Source of the DNA: Catellatospora sp. KI3
GTDB taxonomy: Bacteria; Actinomycetota; Actinomycetes; Mycobacteriales; Micromonosporaceae
NCBI RefSeq assembly: GCF_029948125.1
Contig: NZ_JASAMB010000012.1
Location: 62,001-126,000 of the forward strand
DNA length: 64,000 nucleotides
Direction: 5' to 3'
Below the pieces are notes generated by a model. The model saw nothing but the letters and a program-made list of their open reading frames with translations, was not told where the DNA came from and did no database searches. Both the position numbers and the translations under genes were made by a program. Numbering within the stretch: the first letter of the stretch is position 1; every line of letters starts with the position of its first letter. Below are positions 59,885-64,000 of the stretch, one piece after another.

Positions 59885-60385
59885 TCAGTGCTGTGCCGGC
59901 TTGACCGTCACGATCGCCATCGGTCTGGCCAGGCCCGCCCCCGAGACCGCGAACAGCTCCACCCCGAAGGTCCGGTCCTGGCTCGCGGGCGGATGGGGCA
60001 GCAGCTGGATCGCGATCTCGGCTGAGGACTGGTTCGGTTGGAGCACCAGCGTCCCCGAGTCGACGCCGACGTAGTCGATCCCCGGCCTGGCCGTCATGGC
60101 CACGGTCCGGAAGTGGGCCGTGACGGTGTTGCTGCGCGGGGGTGTCCGCAGCACCACCACCATGCACCGGGGCGGGCCCTCCCAGCACAGCGTGTCCAGC
60201 GGCTGCACGCAGCCGGCGCAGCCGCTGGCGGTCGGGCTGGGCAGCGGCGACGGGCTGATCAGCAGGGTCATGTCCACCGGGCGGATCGGTGCGGTGGCGG
60301 CGGGGCCGCCGGGCAGCAGGGTCACCGCCAGCAGCAGCGCGGCGGCGGCCGCGGTCAGCAGGGGCAGACGGAGCAGTCGTATCAC
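59885..60385 (-). CDS. Secreted Calx-beta-like protein
   Basis: A 166-residue exported protein. GTG 60385 is supported by AGGAAAGG upstream; signal peptide VIRLLRLPLLTAAAAALLLA follows. The mature part is one Calx-beta-like unit: RCMVVVLRTPPRSNTVTAHFRT, GIDYVGVDSGTLVLQPNQSS, AEIAIQLLPH, RTFGVELFAVSGAGLA. A CAGC motif and another Cys in LCWEG may be disulfide-bonded. It resembles the C-terminal unit of the protein at 1850-2719 (DYVAVNRTLTVPAGQTG). Function unknown. Confidence 0.75.
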   Translation of the reverse strand: MIRLLRLPLLTAAAAALLLAVTLLPGGPAATAPIRPVDMTLLISPSPLPSPTASGCAGCVQPLDTLCWEGPPRCMVVVLRTPPRSNTVTAHFRTVAMTARPGIDYVGVDSGTLVLQPNQSSAEIAIQLLPHPPASQDRTFGVELFAVSGAGLARPMAIVTVKPAQH

Positions 60386-60728
60386 GGGGCGCCTTTCCTG
60401 GCCGCCTCTTCTCGCCGCGGCCACTCCGACGGCGGGTAGGGGACGTCGACGGCCACGGCCAGGCTACGACCGGGCGGTTGTGAATCGGTTGTGACGGTTC
60501 GAAGACTCTCCGTGCGGTCCGGCGAGTTAGACTGGGGGTGACCGGTCCGGTCTGTTGGCTCCTGCCGTGAAATGGTACGAATCATTCGCGGCCCGTGGCG
60601 GACAGCCTCCGCTGCTGCCGCGTCATCTCATCTCCGAGACCCGACATCCAGTGTCCTCGCCTTCCCAGCCGGGCACGAGCGCGGGAACCAGCGCAGGGCG
60701 CTTTCCGAACCAGAGGCGGGACGCAGCC
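60386..60728. other. Divergent intergenic region
   Basis: A 343-bp region between the Calx-beta gene and the EEP gene. It must hold both promoters. I looked for a riboswitch-like structure and an additional small ORF and found neither convincing. The frame from 60555 into the EEP gene lacks family similarity. Confidence 0.4.
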
Positions 60729-61787
60729 ATGGAATCCATCCGTGTCGCCTGGTGGAACCTGCAGAACCTGTTCGACACCGACGACGACCCGATCTCGGCC
60801 GATCTCGAGTTCACCACCGCCAGCGGCTGGACACCCGCCGTCTTCCAGGCGAAGCTGTCCAACCTCGCCGATGCGGTCCGGGTCCTGCACAACGGCCGGG
60901 CACCCGAACTGTTCGGCGTGGCCGAGGTCGAGGGCGACGACGTCTTCGCCCAGCTGCTGCACGAGGTCGGCGAGCCGCATCTGAAGGTGGTCAAGGACAA
61001 GTCCGGCACCAGCGACCTGCGCGGTATCGACGTGTCCCTGGCCTACGACGAGCGCAAGCTGACCGTCGAGCAGTGCCGCTCCCACGTCGTGCACCTGCGC
61101 TACCCGACCCGCGACATCTTCGAGGTCGTCTTCCGCGTCAAGGACACCGGCGCGAGGCTGGTGGTCCTGGCCAGCCACTGGCCCTCGCGCCGCCAGGGCC
61201 GCTACGAGAGCGAGCCCTCCCGCATCGCGCTGGCCGAGAACGTGGCCTTCCTGGTACGCGACCACCTGCGCGTGGACGCCGAGACCTATCTGAAGCTGCG
61301 CGCCGACGGTGACCTCGACGCCGTACGGGCGCGCTGGGACACGCCGATCCTGCTGATGGGCGACCTCAACGACGAGCCGACCGACCGCAGTGTCGTATCG
61401 CATCTGCAAGCATCGAGCGAGCTGGACCGGGTGGTCGGGCCGACCAACGACATCGACGACTTCGAGAAGGAGCCGTCGGCGTACCGGGGGGACGACAACT
61501 TCCTCTACAACCCGATGTGGCGGTTCCTGGCGCCGGAGAGCACCGGCACGTTCTTCCTGGAGAGCACCCCGAACGAGGCGTTCGCCAACCGGTACCAGGT
61601 CCTGGACCAGTTCATCGCCTCGCGCGGGCTGCTGACCGGCGACGGGCTGCGGCTGGACCTGTCCAGCGTGTCGATCGTGGACGACCTCTCGGTCGCCACG
61701 CCGAGCAGGCGGCCCCGGCCCTTCAGCCGCAAGACCTTGAAGGGGACCTCCGACCACCTGCCCATCAAGGCCGTGCTGACGTACTGA
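60729..61787 (+). CDS. Endonuclease/exonuclease/phosphatase (EEP) family protein
   Basis: A 352-residue EEP-fold hydrolase without a signal peptide. Catalytic and metal motifs are visible: Asn in RVAWWNLQNLF, Glu in FGVAEVEGDD, His in VVLASHWPSR, GDLND (about 218-222) and SDHLP near the C-terminus. These enzymes cleave phosphodiesters in nucleic acids, lipids or small molecules; the WNLQNLF start is typical of bacterial secreted-nuclease or phospholipase relatives, but here it seems cytoplasmic. ATG 60729 begins exactly at the conserved strand, with GGGA upstream. It is convergent with the permease gene. Confidence 0.88.
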   Translation: MESIRVAWWNLQNLFDTDDDPISADLEFTTASGWTPAVFQAKLSNLADAVRVLHNGRAPELFGVAEVEGDDVFAQLLHEVGEPHLKVVKDKSGTSDLRGIDVSLAYDERKLTVEQCRSHVVHLRYPTRDIFEVVFRVKDTGARLVVLASHWPSRRQGRYESEPSRIALAENVAFLVRDHLRVDAETYLKLRADGDLDAVRARWDTPILLMGDLNDEPTDRSVVSHLQASSELDRVVGPTNDIDDFEKEPSAYRGDDNFLYNPMWRFLAPESTGTFFLESTPNEAFANRYQVLDQFIASRGLLTGDGLRLDLSSVSIVDDLSVATPSRRPRPFSRKTLKGTSDHLPIKAVLTY

Positions 61788-61858
61788 CGCACAAGCGAGC
61801 CCCGCGAACGATGTTTCGGGTGACCTGGGAGGTTCGGGGCCGTGCGTTGCGCGGCGGG

Positions 61859-62895
61859 TCAGTTCTGTCGGCGTCGGATCCACCAGAAGCAGGTGCCGAC
61901 GAGTGCGCCGGCGAAGGCGAGGAGGAGTCCGGTCTCCATCCACTGCAGGGGCCAGTAGTGGCTCGCGGGGTGGTAGCTGACCGTCTGGTGCAGGTCGTAC
62001 CTGGAAAGGCAGTCGCCGAGGTGAGGCAGTTCTGGGGCGTCGCCCCCGTCGGGAGGCAGTCGAGGTGGTCGGCGACGCGGGCCACCTGTCCCGCCGAGTT
62101 CTCGACCGGCGGCTGGGAGGTCAGCCAGGCGTCCTTCGGTACGGGCAGGCCGAAGCGGAAGTCGGTCTGGGTGCTTTGGAAGTCGTGGAACCGGCTCGTG
62201 GTGGCCTGGTCGATCGGGTAGGTGGTCGTGGTCGACGGCAGCAGGTGGGGTCGGATGAGGGCGGGCATGAGGATTTGGACGGCGGTGAACACGGCCAGCG
62301 TGATGGCCATGGCGGGCAGCGTCCGGCGTAGCAGCAGTCCCAGGGTGGTGCCCAGGGCGAAGGCGAACGCGGCGTAGCCGAGCGGGACGGTGCCGCGGGA
62401 GGCGAAGGTCATCGCCGCCCATCGGTCGCCGCCGAGGTGGTCCAGCGGCCCGGCCCACCAGCTCAGCAACCAGGTGAGCAGCGCGGTGGCGGCGATCGCG
62501 GCGACGCCGACGACGCCGAGCTTGACCGCGAGCCACCGGGTGCGCGTCACCGTCTGGTTCCAGGCGAGTTGGTGCGTGCCGGTCTCCAGTTCCCGCCCGA
62601 TCAGCGGCGCGCCCCAGAAGATGCCGATCACCGCCGGAACGGCGATGACGAGCAGCTGCAGGAGCATGAACATCAGCTCGTAGCTTCGCTGGAGTTGGCT
62701 GAGCTGGGCGCCCAATGCCCGTGCCGCGGCGGTCGACCCGTCGCAGGCGCCCATCGGGGCGCACCCGGCCAGTGCCGTGGCGTAGCTGTCGTGCATGCGC
62801 GACCCGGTCACCAGGAACAGGGCCGCCGCGGCGGCGAGCAGAGCCAGGCCGGTGACGGCCTGCGGGCGGAACTGCCGCCAGGTCAGCCAGATCAT
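61859..62895 (-). pseudogene. ABC-2 type exporter permease, frameshifted by 1 nt
   Basis: The frame from ATG 62895 (MIWLTWRQFRPQ) encodes a multi-helix ABC-2 permease up to QNCLT near 62025 and would then run into unrelated Arg/Ser-rich sequence. The next frame contains the natural ending LGDCLSRYDLHQTVSYHPASHYWPLQWMETGLLLAFAGALVG to the stop at 61859. The span is 1,037 nt, one short of 346 codons, so a single base is missing near 62019-62025 (probably a C in the run read ACCTCGG). This may be a true mutation or a sequence error. Intact, it would be the membrane half of a YtrBC-like exporter; it overlaps the ATPase gene by 4 nt. Confidence 0.8.
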
Positions 62896-63791
62896 CGCGC
62901 TGCTCCCGTCGGTCGCGTCGCGGCACCGGCGCCGGGGGCGGCGCCTCGCTCGAGGTAGGTCAGCACGAGGTCCTCCAGTTCGAGGTGTTCGGCGGACCAG
63001 TCGCCGGCGGGCAGTTCGCCTTCGCTTCGTACGACGAACGTGGACTGCCGGTCGGTGTGCTCCGCCGAGATGACGATCAGCCCTGCGGGCAGGTCGGACT
63101 CCTGGCGCCGCGCGCACACGATCCGGTGGTGCTGGGCGAGCAGTTCGTCGACTTCACCGGCGAGCCGCACGCGGGAGGAGACCAGCACGACGAGGTAGTC
63201 GCAGACGCGTTCGAGGTCGGAGATCAGGTGGGAGGAGAGGATGACGCTGGTGCCCTGCTCGGCGACCGACTCCATCAGATGCCGCAGGAAGTCGCGCCGT
63301 GCCAGCGGGTCGAGGCTGGCGACGGGTTCGTCGAGGATGAGCAGTTCGGGTCGCTTGGCCACCGCGAGGGTCAGGGCGAGCTGGGCGCGTTGGCCGCCGG
63401 AGAGCCTGCCCGCCTTCTGCCTCGGTTGGAGGCCGAGCTGCTCGATGCGGGCCTGGGCGAGCTTCGCGTCCCAGCCGGGGTTCATCCTGGCGCCGAGCGT
63501 CAGATGGTCGGCGACGGACAGGTTCGCGTAGGTGGGGGTGTCCTGGGCGACGTAGCCGACCCGCGCCAGTTGCGAGGTCGCGCCGTCGGGCTGTTCGCCC
63601 AGCACCTCGATCTGCCCCGTGGTCGGGGCGAGCATGCCGCAGGCGATCTTCAGCAGGGTGGTCTTGCCCGCGCCGTTGGGCCCGACCAGGCCGATGACGT
63701 GTCCCGGCGGGAGCTCCAGGGTGCAGTCGGCCAGCGCCTGGCGTCGGCCGTAGCTCTTGCCCAGCGCGTGGGCTTGCAGGATCGCTGTCAT
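62892..63791 (-). CDS. ABC exporter ATPase (YtrB/CcmA type)
   Basis: A 299-residue ATPase. Walker A GPNGAGKTT, Q-loop VGYVAQDTP, signature LSGGQRAQLALTLAVA, Walker B LLILDEPVASLD and switch His in SSHLISDL are present, with a C-terminal extension ending LTYLERGAAPG. Such ATPases pair with ABC-2 permeases to export antibiotics, lipids or peptides. ATG overlaps the upstream GntR stop (ATGA) and its stop overlaps the permease start. Confidence 0.92.
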   Translation of the reverse strand: MTAILQAHALGKSYGRRQALADCTLELPPGHVIGLVGPNGAGKTTLLKIACGMLAPTTGQIEVLGEQPDGATSQLARVGYVAQDTPTYANLSVADHLTLGARMNPGWDAKLAQARIEQLGLQPRQKAGRLSGGQRAQLALTLAVAKRPELLILDEPVASLDPLARRDFLRHLMESVAEQGTSVILSSHLISDLERVCDYLVVLVSSRVRLAGEVDELLAQHHRIVCARRQESDLPAGLIVISAEHTDRQSTFVVRSEGELPAGDWSAEHLELEDLVLTYLERGAAPGAGAATRPTGAAR

Positions 63792-64000
63792 TTCTCCTCT
63801 TCGTCGCTCTCGCGCAGGGTGTTCTGGAACATGGCCTCGATGCCCGGGGCGGTCAGGCCCGCCGCGCGGGCCTTGTCCATCCAGGCGCGCAGTTCCTGCT
63901 GCAGCGGCCCGTGCTCGGTGAGCGACGCGTGGCCGAGTGATCGGGTGATGAAGGTGCCCACCCCGGGCTTCGCGGCGGCCAGGCCGAGGTGTTCGAGTTC
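63788..64000 (-). CDS. GntR-family (YtrA-like) regulator, 3' end only
   Basis: Only the last 70 codons lie in the window: ELEHLGLAAAKPGVGTFITRSLG is the end of the GntR winged helix, followed by a short YtrA-type helical dimerisation tail (LQQELRAWMDKARAAGLT, then EAMFQNTLRESDEEEK). The stop overlaps the ATPase start by 4 nt, so it heads a GntR-ATPase-permease operon that probably responds to cell-envelope stress. Confidence 0.85.
   Translation of the reverse strand, partial: ELEHLGLAAAKPGVGTFITRSLGHASLTEHGPLQQELRAWMDKARAAGLTAPGIEAMFQNTLRESDEEEK

Noticed and set aside
60386-60728. Riboswitch upstream of the EEP gene
   Set aside because: No conserved core of a known riboswitch class could be recognised; only ordinary GC-rich stems.

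Overview
This 64-kb window is GC-rich chromosomal DNA from an actinomycete. GTG and TTG starts are frequent, genes often overlap by 4 nt (ATGA/GTGA), and secreted proteins, SARP/AfsR-type regulators, an F420-type luciferase-like oxidoreductase and a maleylpyruvate-isomerase-like protein are present. The gene set fits Micromonosporaceae (Actinoplanes, Catellatospora, Dactylosporangium and relatives). That placement is inference; no rRNA or tRNA gene was seen. No CRISPR array was seen.

Layout. 1-6.9 kb: the 3' part of an AfsR-like STAND regulator, then secreted proteins (Calx-beta, malectin/delta-60, streptogrisin-like protease). 7.3-11 kb: one 1,212-residue NACHT NTPase with pentapeptide repeats and a predicted beta-propeller, a candidate bacterial NLR-like immune protein. 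11-26 kb: a two-armed catabolic locus. A ten-gene minus-strand operon encodes a dipeptide-type ABC importer, an amidohydrolase, a DUF885 peptidase and three small or orphan enzymes. A five-gene plus-strand operon encodes an XRE-cupin regulator, a DapA-family lyase/deaminase and a three-subunit FAD/2Fe-2S dehydrogenase. The arms diverge from overlapping face-to-face promoters around one palindrome. My reading is uptake and oxidation of (hydroxy)proline-type or related imino-acid peptides.

26-34 kb: housekeeping and stress genes (DUF305 lipoprotein, MerR-Hsp20 pair, NTF2-like, SDR, phosphotransferase, serine hydrolase, a leaderless ArsR-SRPBCC-MDMPI operon with a palindromic operator, DUF389 membrane protein). 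34.5-41.8 kb: an accessory segment of lower GC with a herA-nurA-dam operon, then an IS110 element with recognisable ends, then a lone TnpB with a right-end hairpin. Possible gene remnants flank it. This is the best candidate for an undescribed defence system.

42-54.5 kb: a MerR/NAD(P)-binding divergent pair, a GH27 alpha-galactosidase with two NPCBM domains, secreted proteins, and a LacI-controlled glycan-use locus. That locus has a divergent GH43-like gene, then lacI, an FAD oxidoreductase, a sugar ABC importer and an acetylxylan-esterase-like enzyme, with two copies of a CTAATNCGNATTAG operator. 54.5-64 kb: a secreted protein, a full-length SARP/AfsR regulator paralogous to the one at the left edge and preceded by three 11-bp-phased heptamer repeats, an AraC/GyrI-type regulator, a second Calx-beta-like secreted protein, an EEP-family nuclease/phosphatase, and a YtrABC-like GntR/ABC exporter operon whose permease gene carries a 1-nt frameshift.

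Most convergent gene pairs are separated by long perfect hairpins (13-19 bp stems) without U-tracts, which act as the likely bidirectional terminators.
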